A stretch of DNA of 64,000 bases from Saitoella complicata NRRL Y-17804 (taxonomy: Eukaryota; Ascomycota; Saitoellomycetes; Saitoellales; Saitoellaceae): NCBI RefSeq assembly GCF_001661265.1, contig NW_017567003.1, forward strand, positions 369,794 to 433,793, read 5' to 3'. Each line of letters opens with the position of its first letter. The first letter of the stretch is position 1. Below the pieces are notes generated by a model. It was not told the DNA's origin, made no database searches, and saw nothing but the letters and a program-made list of their open reading frames with translations. This document shows positions 10,348 to 21,554 of the stretch, piece after piece. The translations under genes and the position numbers were made by a program.

Positions 10348-11351
10348 ATGACCGACCCTAGATTCCTTCTCGAGAAGCACATCAAATATATCCAAGAGCT
10401 CGACACACATCAAGATGATCTGCAATACTGGTTAACAGAGCACCTCCGTCTCTCGGGCGTTTACTGGGGCCTCACGGCTCTCAACCTCATGGGCTGTTGC
10501 GATGCACTGCCACGGGAGGAGATGATTGACTTTGTATTGGCATGTCAACATGATAATGGCGGGTTTGGGGCTCAGAAGGGGCATGATCCACATTTGCTGT
10601 ATACGTTGAGTGCTTTACAGGTTCTTGTGATACGGGATGCGCTGGACAGAATAGACACTGAGAAGAGTGTTCAATGTTCGTCGCTGTTTCCTTCTTATTT
10701 AGGACGAGGCTACTGATGGGGCAAACAGATATTGCAAGCCTACAACTTCCCAGTGGTGCCTTCACCGGCGACAACTGGGGCGAAACCGACGCTCGGTTCG
10801 TTTACACCGCCTTCAACGCCCTTTCCCTCCTCAACCGTCTCGATGCAATCGACATTGATGCATCCATTCAGTACATCCTCTCTTGTCACAACTTCGACGG
10901 TGGCTTCGGCTTCGCACCAGGCGACGAATCCCACGGCGGCGCTGCATTCGTTTGCTTAGGCACCCTCGCAATCGCCCAAAAACTCCACCTCATCGCAACG
11001 GATCAATGCGCCTCCTGGCTCTCCGAACGTCAACTCCCCAATGGGGGCCTGAATGGCCGTCCAGAAAAACTCGAAGATGTCTGTTATTCTTGGTGGGATC
11101 TGTCGTCGCTGTCGATCCTGGGCCGGGTGGATTGGATTAGTTGGGAGAAGCTTATGGAGTTTATCTTGTCGTGTCAGGATCCAGAGGGTGGTGGGTTTAG
11201 TGATCGGCCGGGGAATATGGTTGATGTTTTTCATACATTGTTTGGAGTTGCTGGGTTAAGTTTGTTGGGGATGGAGGGGTTAGAGGAGGTTGATCCGGTT
11301 TATTGTATGCCGAAGAAGGTCATGGAGAGGGTGATGAAAGGGCGGCGGTAG
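10348..11351 (+). CDS. BET2: Rab geranylgeranyltransferase (type II) beta subunit
   Basis: The beta subunit of GGTase II holds the zinc and the prenyl pocket and attaches geranylgeranyl groups to Rab GTPases. Exon 1 is 10348-10675, intron 10676-10728 (53 nt, GT-AG), and exon 2 is 10729-11351, giving 316 residues. Prenyltransferase repeats are clear: [60 protein letters not shown] and [19 protein letters not shown]. Zinc ligands expected in the family (Asp and Cys in EDVCYSWW, His in DVFHTLFG) are present. Length matches the family (about 330). Confidence 0.95.
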
Positions 11352-11483
11352 TCGTAAAGTCAACGTGTTCACTTTGGGAGAATTCGGACCTTACAATCGA
11401 TATTTCAGCATTCAGTTCACCAATCGTACACTTTCCCAAAACTCCAATGCAAAAGAGCTCACTCACGTCTCTGTGTTGCGAAG

Positions 11484-11514
11484 GTCTACGTTACAGGCAC
11501 AATCTCAACGTCAC
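11484..11514 (+). promoter_or_regulatory. Candidate promoter motif, second copy, upstream of the SUZ-domain gene
   Basis: Near-identical partner of 10273-10304 in the same orientation. It lies 15-45 bp before the predicted start at 11529. Confidence 0.4.
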
Positions 11515-11528
11515 CAGACAACACGACA

Positions 11529-12128
11529 ATGACATCTACAAGCTGGGATCCATGGAATGATGAAGAGGCAGTCAATAACACGCCTGTAGTACCACCAATA
11601 CAAACAGAGCGTCCTCCGACGTCACGGCCGAACTGCAGTGCGGCACTCTGGGAAGAAGCGTAGGGTACACCGTAGCAGCTGGCGCCGGAAGCTGATGAGT
11701 GTCCCTACAGAAATAAGCAAGCACCAGTTCCTCAAGTAAAGATTGGCGCACCAGCCCTTGCTCAGCGCACAATGTACAAGCCGGAGGTCAAGCTGCTGCG
11801 TCGAGAGTCACCATCGAATTCCAGCACCAATTTGAACGCTCTACAGCAAAAGTCAAAACGAGAGTTAGAAGAGGAAAGAAAGGAAAAGGAGAGACGATAT
11901 GCAGAAGCACGCGAAAGGATCCTGGGAAGCGGGAATGCGAATCCTAGTCCAGTTCCGATGAGACCAGTTAGTGGAGCGAGCGGAGCGAGCGGAGCAAGCG
12001 GAGCAGGAAGAACGCTGGTCACAAGAGAAGCACCGAGAGAACAGAGCGGGGTTCTACGGCGGCCAGAAGGGCCAGAGAGCGGACGTGGTGGTTTCAGAGG
12101 ACGAGGCAGAGGTGGACGGGCGAACTAG
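11529..12128 (+). CDS. SUZ-domain protein (SZRD1-like)
   Basis: SUZ domains are conserved RNA-binding motifs. Exon 1 (11529-11659) encodes MTSTSWDPWNDEEAVNN and ends LWEEA; the 51-nt intron (11660-11710) hides a frame stop; exon 2 (11711-12128) continues NKQAPVPQVKIG. The product is 182 residues. The SUZ core is MYKPEVKLLRRES followed by a charged helix with RELEEERKEKERRYAEARER and the closing ILG motif. The tail has a short GAS repeat (encoded by about three GAGCGAGCG-type units near 11970) and ends in an RG-rich RGGFRGRGRGGR, also typical of RNA binding. Only the family, not the target RNA, can be inferred. Confidence 0.8.
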
Positions 12129-12194
12129 ATGTATCACTAATACACCTACGATGACTATCCCCCACACCCCTGATACAAATCTGCATCATTTGCC

Positions 12195-14261
12195 CTAAGC
12201 TTCTGGTTGCTCCTTCTCCTTCTCCGCCGCCTTCCTGGCCATCTCCTCCTTCCACTTCTGCGCCCTCGCCAAAAGCCCAAACATATTCCCCTTCCTCTCT
12301 TCCTCGTCTGGAAACAAGTAATCGAAATACTCCTCGAAACTCCCATCACCCACTGCTCTACGTTTCTTAATGATCTTCGGCATCTTCGCCTCAACGTCCT
12401 TGAGACTCTGTTCAGTGCCGTGGGCGGATTCGAAGGATTTCCAGGCTTCGAGGAGGATGACGCGGTCTTCTTTGAGGTCGCGTTGGCGGAGGTGTTCGAG
12501 AGCTCGCTTAAATACCGCGCGGGCGTTCTCCTTCGCCTCTTCCGTCGCCGGTCTCTGCACTTCTTCGTCTTCATCCTCCTCTTCTTGCCCTTCCTGTCCT
12601 TCACCCGGTACAGAAACCTCAAACTCCGCAAACGAAATCCAAACTTTGACATGTCCAGTCCGGCTAAGCAACCTCTCGTACAACCCTCTAGCCCTCTCCC
12701 ACTCCTCCTCCTCAACCTCCATATCAATCCAGCTCTTCCATAGTAACTCGGGCATGTCTAACACCTCCTGCTCAACCGCAATCTCGTAAATCGCCCGCGC
12801 GCGATCCATATCTCCGAGCATTCGTTCGAGTTCAGAGTACTTGATCCAGGCATAACACGACGAGGCATCATGTTCCAAGAACTTCTCGTACAGGGTTCGT
12901 ACCCGGTCGAATTCACGGAGTAGAAGTTCGAGTTCGATGTAGCCCTTGAACAACTTATCCTTCGGACACATGCCGAGGGCCATGCCCAGGTTCTTGCGCG
13001 CGGCGGTCAAGTTGAGTCGGCGCACCTCGAAGTGAGAATACCCCAACCACACCTTCGCAAACGTGAACTTCTTGTGCGGGATAAGACCCAAACAAGCCTT
13101 CCATATCGCTCGTGCCCGCTCAAAATCTTTGGTCTCGAGTTCCTCCCATAACGCGTACTCAAGCCAGAGATAGATAAACCGTCTCCAATGCCTCTTCTCC
13201 TGACTCGGCGGTAACTGCGCAATCGCGCGTTCATACACATCCCTCACCCTCTCCACATCCCCCGCAGACTCCTCCAACCTCACATAATCAAACCACGCGT
13301 CATAATTCTTCGGTTGCACCGTCACAGTCTCTTCATACCTCACTCGTCTCTTGCTGAGCACCACGTCCTCGATCCCCTCTTTCTCACCAAATTGTTTCTC
13401 AAATGCGGTGTATTGGGAGTAGAGTGTCGCACTCTTTGAGCGGGGCATACGGTCAAGGGCGTATTTGTAGATGACTCGTGCGCGTTCGTATTCGCGCATC
13501 TTGGTCTCGTACCGCGCGTATGCGATGAACAACTTCTCTTCCATGAATTCATCGCCGAGGGCATCGATTGCCATTGAGAACACCTCGCGGACGTTGTCAC
13601 TCGAACCAAACTCCTCTTCGAACCGCGCCCATCGGATCCAGTATTTGGGCTCGGGATGCACGACGGTAAACCTCTCGTAGATTGCACGAACACGGGCGTA
13701 TTCCTGGTACCGCGTCTCGAACTTGATATAAGCGAACCATGCCGCCTCTGCCGGCTCCCATGCCATCCACCGCTCAAACACCTGTCGTGTCCCCGCAATA
13801 TTCCCCAATGTTTCCTCCATATAGACATACTTGAACCACAAATTATCCACACGCGGCAACACCGTCACCGCCCGATCAAACAAATTCCTCGCATGGTTGA
13901 TATTCCTCGTCTTAATCTCGGACTCAATATACCTCAACCATAACGGGACACAAGCTCCATCCGCGTCAAGCGCACGCTCAAACACCGATCTAGCTCTCGC
14001 GAACTCGTTTTGTTGTAACTCCCATGCCGCGTAATTCATCCACTCACCCATCTTCAGCCTGTTGCCCCTTAGCTGATCTTCATAGTACTTCCGTTTTCGG
14101 CCCTGATATTCGTGTAACTCCTCGAGATCCGCGATCTTTTGTTTCGGCGGCGCAATGGGTGGTTCTTGTCGCGAGTACGACTCCCGCAAGATCTGCTCTG
14201 CCGTAATCTGGATCGGCGCTGGGGCCTTGTTTTTAACCCGTGGAGGACCAGAGGACGCCAT
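12195..14261 (-). CDS. CLF1: Pre-mRNA splicing factor Clf1 (crooked neck, HAT repeats)
   Basis: Clf1/Syf3 is a scaffold of the Prp19-associated (NTC) complex. One exon encodes 688 residues. N-terminal [20 protein letters not shown] is the family signature. About 14-16 HAT repeats follow, for example [60 protein letters not shown] and [12 protein letters not shown]. An acidic loop (about residues 555-575) breaks the last repeats. Length matches the yeast to human range (about 690-850). It is divergent from ALG13 (193 bp between starts). Confidence 0.96.
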   Translation of the reverse strand: MASSGPPRVKNKAPAPIQITAEQILRESYSRQEPPIAPPKQKIADLEELHEYQGRKRKYYEDQLRGNRLKMGEWMNYAAWELQQNEFARARSVFERALDADGACVPLWLRYIESEIKTRNINHARNLFDRAVTVLPRVDNLWFKYVYMEETLGNIAGTRQVFERWMAWEPAEAAWFAYIKFETRYQEYARVRAIYERFTVVHPEPKYWIRWARFEEEFGSSDNVREVFSMAIDALGDEFMEEKLFIAYARYETKMREYERARVIYKYALDRMPRSKSATLYSQYTAFEKQFGEKEGIEDVVLSKRRVRYEETVTVQPKNYDAWFDYVRLEESAGDVERVRDVYERAIAQLPPSQEKRHWRRFIYLWLEYALWEELETKDFERARAIWKACLGLIPHKKFTFAKVWLGYSHFEVRRLNLTAARKNLGMALGMCPKDKLFKGYIELELLLREFDRVRTLYEKFLEHDASSCYAWIKYSELERMLGDMDRARAIYEIAVEQEVLDMPELLWKSWIDMEVEEEEWERARGLYERLLSRTGHVKVWISFAEFEVSVPGEGQEGQEEEDEDEEVQRPATEEAKENARAVFKRALEHLRQRDLKEDRVILLEAWKSFESAHGTEQSLKDVEAKMPKIIKKRRAVGDGSFEEYFDYLFPDEEERKGNMFGLLARAQKWKEEMARKAAEKEKEQPEA

Positions 14262-14358
14262 TGTTGGTTAATTGATCAGGCTCGATGAGAGAGGGACCTT
14301 GGGATGGTGTAGAGGTTCGTACGGCTGTGAGCTGCAAGGGTGTGCGGGTGCCACCACC

Positions 14359-14399
14359 AGCCTCAGGGGGTATCGATGATACTGCCGAACCTTAATTCC
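14359..14399 (+). promoter_or_regulatory. Candidate shared upstream motif, copy 2
   Basis: Partner of 3831-3865: AGCCTCAGGGG, TCGATG, GCCG, then AACCTTAATTCC with small insertions. It ends 55 bp before the ALG13 start, inside the CLF1/ALG13 divergent promoter. Confidence 0.35.
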
Positions 14400-14454
14400 C
14401 GAGATCCTCGACCAAAACGATATACCGTTCAATGATCTCATCCGTGTTAACAAC

Positions 14455-15060
14455 ATGCGCTCAGTGTTCGTCACAGTAGGGTCTACCGTCTTCCACAAGC
14501 TCGTCGTGGCGGCCGTAAAACCTGAAGTGCAGGAGGCATTACAGCGGGCGGGGTATACACACATGGTCATTCAGCATGGAATGGATGGTGACCGTGTTCT
14601 GAGAGGACAGCTTCGACTCCAGCCGGCAGAGGATTACCGTTTGAAAATACGGAGCTTTGATTATTCGGCTTCAATACGAGAAGAGATGGCGAACGCCGAT
14701 CTCATCATCTCACATGCTGGTATGGGAGTAACGATGTCTCTTACCGACATTTTCTGACTGTTATCAGGGTCCGGTACGATACTTGAAGCTTTGAACCTTC
14801 GCAAGCCGTTGGTTGTCGTGGTTAATGACATGTTGATGGACAATCACCAGCAAGAACTAGCTGATGAGCTACAAAAGAGCGGATACGTAGCAGCATGCCT
14901 ACCGAGGTATCTTTCATTCTTTACGCATATCTATGCCCAAGCTAACACGGATGTCAGTGATCTTGCTGATGCGATCCAAAACATGAAGGCTTTGAAGCCG
15001 TTTGCTACAGAGCGAACAACGGCACTCAATGACGTACTGAAGGAGGAAGCAGGACTTTGA
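14455..15060 (+). CDS. ALG13: UDP-GlcNAc transferase catalytic subunit Alg13
   Basis: Alg13 pairs with membrane-bound Alg14 on the cytosolic ER face and adds the second GlcNAc to dolichol-PP-GlcNAc. Exons are 14455-14719, 14768-14906 and 14958-15060, with introns of 48 and 51 nt; 168 residues result. The N-terminus SVFVTVGSTVFHKLV and the segments DLIISHAG|GSGTILEAL, KPLVVVVNDMLMDNHQQELA and a C-terminal helix are the GT28-type donor-binding half seen in all Alg13 proteins. The glycine loop is formed across the first splice. Length is typical (about 170-200). Confidence 0.95.
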
Positions 15061-15385
15061 AGAGGAATGTATGGAACGTGACGGTATTACGTTACGGTCG
15101 TCGGACCTTTAATCCTTAAAGGAAACAATACCCCGCCCGATTTTAAGGAGAAGAGGAGGAAGACTAGGGCCTGTAAGCAACAGGCCGACATGGAGAAGGT
15201 AATCAGAAGAGATAGTAAGTTTCAGGGAAAAGAGAAGAAGTAGTTAAAGACTGAGTAACCATAAGTTCAGACTGTATACTCGACTTCGCCACGACACCAG
15301 CCACACCAATACGCGCCCGCCTCCCCGCGTAAAGTACTTCGCGTCTCCCGCAGACATCCTCGACACCAACGACTATTCCTACCAA
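15061..15385. other. Intergenic region, probable promoter
   Basis: 325 bp between ALG13 and the next plus-strand gene. Purine-rich around 15150-15240. No gene seen. Confidence 0.5.
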
Positions 15386-16024
15386 ATGTTTACCTTTCAG
15401 AGTCCCGTATCGCCATACACTTTCTCACAGACGAACGCGATCATGCGTCCAATATCATTTTCGTCACCGGCGCCAGCCACCGGTGAGCGAACACACACGC
15501 AAGGAACGACATCGACGTCGTCACCCCTCAAACCCCCCGGGTATCACATCCGCAGCCCCCCCTCCTCCCCTCTCAACCCCACCTCAACCACCCAACGACG
15601 CCGCCCCCCACCAACCCTCCCACCCCCCTCCGCCCGTCGCCAGAAAAACCTTACACAGACTGTGGCGCTGCTTAAACATCAGCGCGAGAAGAGGGTACGT
15701 GAGGGACGGGGTGGAGAGGATGAGATTATGAGGGTCATTATTGCTGCGGAGAGGAGGAGGAGGGAGGGGGAGATGGAGGAGGAGGCGAGGAGGGCGGCGG
15801 CTTGGGATGAGGGGGAGGAGATGGATGCTGATGGGGATTTTGAGATGGATGGGATGGATGTGGGTGGTGGCGAAGGTATGGAGATGTACTCTAGCCGGAA
15901 TCCGACGGGGGGACAGGTGGAGACGCGAACGTGTCCGGAGTGTTGGAGTGACGAGCTTGTTGCCGTCGATGGTGGATCCGTATGCTTCGAATGCGGAGCT
16001 GTTGAGGGCGTCGTCTCTGTTTGA
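15386..16024 (+). CDS. Uncharacterised protein with C-terminal zinc ribbon
   Basis: An intron-free frame of 212 residues. Residues 1-85 are rich in Pro, Ser and Thr. Residues about 85-155 form a charged helix with LTQTVALLKHQREKRVREGR and ERRRREGEMEEEARRAAAWD. The C-terminus has a zinc ribbon, CPECW to CFECGA (about residues 183-206), C-x2-C-x15-C-x2-C, resembling TFIIB-type ribbons. I do not recognise the family. A start at the internal ATG (residue 20) is possible. Codon use is like its neighbours, which supports a real gene. Confidence 0.6.
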   Translation: MFTFQSPVSPYTFSQTNAIMRPISFSSPAPATGERTHTQGTTSTSSPLKPPGYHIRSPPSSPLNPTSTTQRRRPPPTLPPPSARRQKNLTQTVALLKHQREKRVREGRGGEDEIMRVIIAAERRRREGEMEEEARRAAAWDEGEEMDADGDFEMDGMDVGGGEGMEMYSSRNPTGGQVETRTCPECWSDELVAVDGGSVCFECGAVEGVVSV

Positions 16025-16271
16025 ATATAGAGGACGCAGAAGGTTATCGCTGGACGATCTGGGCTTTTCTTTTATTTTCTCGTAGGTGTTTGTTGGGTAC
16101 AGGCGTTTTATTTTTCTGCTTTTTTTTTTTTAACATGACATCGGCTTGTATGGTGACACTCTCCCACTCAAGCGCCGGATTTTGGCACAACTGACTGCAC
16201 CCCCGCTAACCTCCAAGAACTCTATCGCTGCACCCACAAACCAAATCGCGTACATTCCCTCACCACCTCCG

Positions 16272-17243
16272 ATGGCCGTTTCCGAGCTTCGACAAGAACT
16301 CAGCGGTGTGAGTGGGTACGTTTTTGCTCGTTCGAGTGAGGCAGCGTGATTAACAGGTGGTTGTAGGTCGATCTCGTTGGCTTGCTGGCTCGTCGTCCTC
16401 CTTCCCCAATTATACGAGAATTACCGTCTCCATTCCGCATCGGGCGTTTCGCTGACGTTCATACTTGCTTGGTTGATCGGTGATGTGCTCTCCCTGGCCG
16501 GTGCGCTCACGGGGGGATTACTTTCTACCGTCGTCGTGCTGAGCGCGTACTTTTGCGTCGCGGATGGTGTTTTGATCGCGCAGGTTGTTTATTACAATTA
16601 TCTCAACAAGGCATCTGGAGAAGGACATGCGAAGACGAGGAGGACGAGTAGTATGAGTGTTGTCGCGGGCGCGCAGGACCACATCGTCGGCGGGGGAGGA
16701 GACCGCGAGACGGCGCCTCTACTCCGCGGCCGCAGCACGTCTACTGCGTCAAAGCATTCACTCCGCGAGCAAGCTCGTGCTCGACGGAGAAAAGCCATCT
16801 TGCAGAATATCTCTGCAGTCATCCTCGTCATCGCTGCGGGAATCCTCGGATACCTCCTCACCTCCCACCACTCCCTCTCCTCGCCCGCCCCCACCGACCC
16901 CCAAATTCCCGAAGCACCGAAACCCACGCCATCTCTCCTCTCCTCCACCCTCGGCTACGCATCCGCCCTAACCTACCTCCTCGCCCGCATCCCCCAACTC
17001 CTCCAAAACCACCGACGTCGCGCAACAGACGGCCTCTCCATCCTCTTTTTCGTGTTTAGTATGTTGGGGAATGTGTCATTTGCCGCGAGTATCATGTTTG
17101 GGGAGGAAGAGTGGAGGGGGAGTGCGCCATGGTTGGTGGGGAGTGTGGGGACGATTGTGGAGGATTTGGGGGTGTTTTGGCAGTTTTGGGCGTATGGGAG
17201 GGGGGAGGAGGGGGAGGGTGATGATGAGGAGGCGGTTGTGTAA
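16272..17243 (+). CDS. PQ-loop repeat membrane protein (vacuolar amino acid transporter type)
   Basis: Exon 1 is 16272-16315 (MAVSELRQELSGVSG), intron 16316-16366 (51 nt), exon 2 16367-17243; 306 residues. The two PQ-loop motifs are LLPQLYENYRLHSASGVSLT (about residue 25) and ARIPQLLQNHRRRATDGLSI (about 235), each starting a three-helix half, with a seventh helix between. A hydrophilic loop of about 50 residues lies mid-protein (RTSSMSVVAGAQ to RARRRKA). This matches fungal Ypq and human PQLC2 proteins, which export cationic amino acids from vacuole or lysosome. The substrate is inferred from family only. Confidence 0.88.
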
Positions 17244-17636
17244 AGGGTAAGAACGTCGAATGGCGGGAATTCCGGGATATGATACGGTGCCAGAAGGCGC
17301 AGAGGAATGAGTGAGGGTATACACGAACGATTGATCACTTAAAGGATGGGGTTCAGATTTGGGGTATGGTGGGTTTTTCTAATATGCATAGCGTTTATAA
17401 TATATGAGCAAGTGCCATTTCTACACCACCGAACATAGCTATAGGTAGCAACCATGCTGTAGCCTCGGCCGCGATGGTGTGTGCCATGGCCGGCGCGTAC
17501 ACGCAGACCGTGGGAAATACCCCGAGAACTCTACCAACACGCCATCCTTCTCAACCTCCCTTCTCCTGAAGCTTCTGTTTGCCCTCTTTCTTCTTCCTCA
17601 ACCCTCCTTTCTCCTTTGACGAAAACAACTGCTAAA
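17244..17636. other. Intergenic region
   Basis: About 390 bp upstream of a small plus-strand gene. An AT-rich patch at 17380-17405 and a pyrimidine-rich leader (17540-17620) look like a promoter. No tRNA or repeat seen. Confidence 0.45.
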
Positions 17637-17989
17637 ATGGGCGCTGTTATCTCATGTGTATGCTGCGTCTCGTGTTCTTCATGAAGCAGATAGCTTCTTC
17701 TGGGGTGAATGCTGATACATCGTGTGAATAGCGATCCGCGATCGCTAATTGCCTCGTCGCTGTCTTCCTTGGGATCGTTCGCTGTGTTGGAGCGGTACGT
17801 ATTTGTTCTCTCATCTTACCTTTGCCGGTATCGGCAGCATACATCCCGTACGGAAGGAGCATAAAGGTTCTAGTTACTAATCTCATGGTGCTGTAGGTCT
17901 TCGTCGGTATCTTCAACGGCATCCTCGCCTGCTTCCGTCTCATTCTCCGCTGTTTGACCTGCGGCCGTGTCGGCGGTGGAGAAGTATAG
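17637..17989 (+). CDS. Small hydrophobic membrane protein, three exons, 58 residues
   Basis: Too small and split to show as an open frame. Exons 17637-17657 (MGAVISC), 17732-17794 and 17897-17989 join in phase 0 at GT-AG introns of 74 and 102 nt. The product reads MGAVISC, then ANCLVAVFLGIVRCVGA, then VFVGIFNGILACFRLIL and a tail RCLTCGRVGGGEV. It is one or two hydrophobic helices with six spaced cysteines and a glycine-rich end. Short MG...SC proteins of this plan occur widely in fungi but have no established function that I know. The MG start and cysteine at residue 7 could allow lipidation; this is inference. Confidence 0.6.
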
Positions 17990-18300
17990 TGCTGCGGATG
18001 AATGCGGTTTGGCTATGATACACGATGGATGGTGATGCTGTGCGCTGGTCGCCGGCTCTTTGTTTGTGATTGACTCGTGACTTTATGTTCTCCTTTCTTT
18101 TTGCGGATGAACGTACTCTATGGACTGTTCTGGGTTACCACGCTGATCATACATTCTTTAATGGGTCTGTCCATCCTGCAGCTGCTGCTAATCATCGTGC
18201 TTATTATTTGATATTGTATTCCTCTCGCGTATTGCCAAAATGTATATGGTATCCAGGAAACCCGCCCAATCCAAGTCCCCCCATCCAGATATTAGTTCCT
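17990..18300. other. Convergent 3' intergenic region
   Basis: 311 bp between the small membrane protein gene and HIR1. T-rich; no feature seen. Confidence 0.5.
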
Positions 18301-21191
18301 TCACATCTCCATAGCATGCGCAGTCGTAGCACCATCAACCTCGAGCTCCCCAAGCGCCTCCTCATACTCCCTCATCAACCTCTGCAACTCTCTATGCTTT
18401 CCAATCGCCTCAATCGCCTCCCTCAACAACTTCCTCTTCTCATTCCCCGCAACAATCGGTTCCCAATCTCCTTTCTCAGCGTACGCAGTAGGACCCAACA
18501 ACCCCTTAAACAACTCCTCCAGTTTCTCCTTTAACCCCTCACTCGCGAGTCGCTGCACGTATGTGATTAAAGTCGTCCGATACTCTTCTTTCGACCCGAG
18601 CACGCACGCAGCACCCAACCGATTCTCCAAATGCGAAACACTGACACTCATCTCGAACCCCTCGAATCCCTTGCGCATCAACACCGGCGCCTTCACAATC
18701 CGATTCAGGACTCGTCCACGGCCGAGACGCATCACAGCCTCGTCAGTCCGTCGTTCCATCATAGCCACAATTCCAACCTTTTCTTCATCGAGACGAGACC
18801 GGAGCATACCCGACGCATCCCAGTATTGCGACCCAACCATCCACCAAGATTCGCTGACGCGTAACCAGGATTGGAGAGAGGCGGAGTACGTGAATGCGTC
18901 ACCATCCGTGAGCGTGATCACAGCCGCGCCCTTATCCGTAACACTCGCCCGCGTCAACGCCGGCGCGCGACGAACCTCCGTTCCCCCAATCACCGCCGCA
19001 TCTAACACGGAGGCTAGGGAGATAGGTGGGTGTGCTGCTTTGAATGTGGTGAGATTCCAGACGTGAACCATACCGACACTGGTGACGCACATCAGCCACC
19101 CCCCCATCCCCTCCAAAAACACCGGTTGGCTCTCGAGCACGATGGGGGGAAGCAATCTGGTTCCGTTCCGGGACCAGGTTAATAAGCTCCCATCCTCGCA
19201 TGCCGCGGCGTAGAATTCGGGTGTTGAGGTTAGTAGGAGGATCGAGCGCGGCGTGTAATCTGTCCATTGGAGGATTCCCCGTTTAACGGCGTTGAGACGC
19301 GTTGGCTCGCCTTCGCCGCGACCGTTTCGGGCTTCGAGGGTTGTTGTGGCGTCGGGGTCTCCTCCTTCGTGGGAGAGGACGCTGATGACTTTTGGTACGC
19401 TGAGTCTGATTTGGGAGACCGTGGTGGCTGGGTTTACGATAGCGGGGCGGATCCACTCCTCGCCCTCCGCCGCACCTCCGACAGCTGCTCCATTCGCGGC
19501 GTCGAGTTTCCGCTTGTTACCGACTAGGAGGGCCTTGACCCCCCCAGGCGGCAACTGTGCACTCGGCTCGCTCAGATCAATGACTCTCTGTCCTCCACCA
19601 CCTCCACTGGATGACTGTGCAACGGCGACGGGTTGAGGAAGGGCTGAGGCGGCGGTGTGTCCACCCCCGGAGATTGTGGTGAGGAGTTGTGGCGCGACGC
19701 GTTTTCTCCCGTCTTTTGTTACGGTAATTTTTTGTTGAAGGGGTTTTGAGGGTGTCTGCTGCACGGGAACAGCTACTGCAGCGGGGATGACGGGGGCGGA
19801 AAAGGCTGTTGGTGCTTGTGCTTGTGCTTGTGCTTGGGGTAAGTCAGATATCATCACATCCCCTCCCCCCTTCCCCTTCGTCTGTAACTCCCGTGCATCA
19901 GTCCGTTCCTCCCGTTCCAGCTGTTCCGTAGACTCAGGATACACAACTCCCCGCATCCCATGTCCATACTTCCCCAACATCCCAATCACCTCCTCTTTCG
20001 AACACGCAACCCCCAACTCTCCAGGCTCAAACCGTAACATCACAATCGAGCCATCGTAGGAGGCACCGAAGAGTGTGAGGCCGTCGGGCGACCACGCGAT
20101 GTCTGAGATGGATTTCTCGGATACTTCGTCGGAGATGAAGATTGGGCGTGAGCGTTCTGTTGACCATAGTGCGAGACGTTTGTCTTGGCCTGCGGAGGCG
20201 GTGATGCAGTAGGTGTTTGTGTCCGTCGCTTCTTTGTGTGCTTCTTTTTTGTAGACGATAGGTGAGAAGGACATCACCTCCACCGGGCCCTCATGTCCGA
20301 TAAGCGAGAGATCGGAATTCCAGGTTCCGCGTTGAACGACTCTCGCGCACGTGACGGGCCCATTCATCGCATTGCCAACCCCCAAAAATCCACCCTCGGG
20401 ACTCCATCCGACTCTCCTAAAATACGTCCCGATACTGGAGTTCTTGAATGGTTCGCTCAACACTGCCTCCGTCCCAAAGTCGGAAGTTCGGATGATTCGG
20501 ACGGAGCGGTCGTCGGAGGAGGTGGCGAAGTAGCGGGAGGCAGGGTCGAAGGTTATGCCTTTTATGTGGGATTGGTGGGATTTGAGGGTGCGGAGGCGGG
20601 TGAAGGTGGGTGGGGACCAGATCATGATTAGGGAGTCTAGGCCGACTGTGACGAGGAGGGAACCATCGTGGGACCATGCGAGGTCTTGGATATCTAGACG
20701 AATTGTTAGCCATTGAGGTGATTGAAGGAGGGAGGAAATGTACCGTTTTCGTGCCCGACGAGACGTTTTGTGCACCGCCAGTTTTCGACATTAGTTTCAT
20801 TCGACCCAAATACTTTTCCGAGGCCGACGCCGGAGATGTCGCGTTCCCATATCATGACGATCTTATCATCCGATCCACTCGCCAGATACCTTCCATCCGG
20901 GCTGAATCGCACACATGTCACGGCGCCGTTATGCGTACTCATCGAACACAGCTGTTTCGGCGTGTTGGGATCGTCTTCGGGGGAGAGGATGGAGGCTGTT
21001 GACCATATTCGGATTTTTCCGTCGACGCCGGCTGTTGCCAGGCGGTCTCCGTCGGGGGTGACGTGGATGGAGAAGACCATTTGGCCGACTTTTTTGTCAT
21101 CTGTGCGGGTGGGGTTAGCCATTGATCATCGTTGATAATCATGGAGTGGTGTACCGTAGTGGCCGAGCCATCCTTTCTTCCAGTACTTCAT
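18301..21191 (-). CDS. HIR1: Histone chaperone Hir1/HIRA
   Basis: HIRA-type proteins deposit H3-H4 outside S phase together with Asf1. Exons are 21191-21155 (MKYWKKGWLGHY), 21100-20744 and 20693-18301, with introns of 54 and 50 nt; 928 residues. The first exon was found only by splicing and restores the family N-terminus before FSIHVTPDGDRLATAGVDG. The WD40 propeller covers about residues 1-390. A B-domain motif for Asf1 binding is visible (QKITVTKDGRKRVAPQLL). The C-terminal Hira domain contains the GSLLTWSRNGTRLLPPIVLE strand pattern and YRTTLITYVQRLASEGLKEK. A QA repeat near residue 445 is encoded by a short microsatellite (19811-19834). Confidence 0.94.
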
Positions 21192-21554
21192 ACTGGCTCG
21201 AGGGATCAATGGTCGTTGGGGAGGACGGAGGATGGAGGAGTACTTGATACGCGCTGCCGGTGCCGGTACGCGGTGGGTGCGAGTCGATGCAGGGTGCATG
21301 CCCGGACTGGAAGGCAGGTAATTCTCGTACGGTTTGCAGTGGCCATGGCCTTGGATGAATGGGACAGATTCACAAAACGATCAGAACAAACTTCATCTTC
21401 GCGGCAACTTCAGCATTCCCCCGGCGCGCCACCCAGTCGAATGTTCGGCGACTGTACGTGATCTGCAGCGTGCGTCACCCACAGCCATATATAACTCCCT
21501 CGGGTCTTCTCTCCTCGACATCCCCACCAAAGCACAGATCAACTCACATTAGAA
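21192..21554. promoter_or_regulatory. Divergent promoter of HIR1 and the GHITM-like gene
   Basis: 363 bp between the two start codons. A TATATAA element at 21488-21494 lies about 60 bp before the plus-strand ATG. Confidence 0.5.

Noticed and set aside
11960-12010. GAGCGAGCG microsatellite as a separate repeat element
   Set aside because: It is in frame within the SUZ-domain gene and only encodes a short Gly-Ala-Ser repeat.
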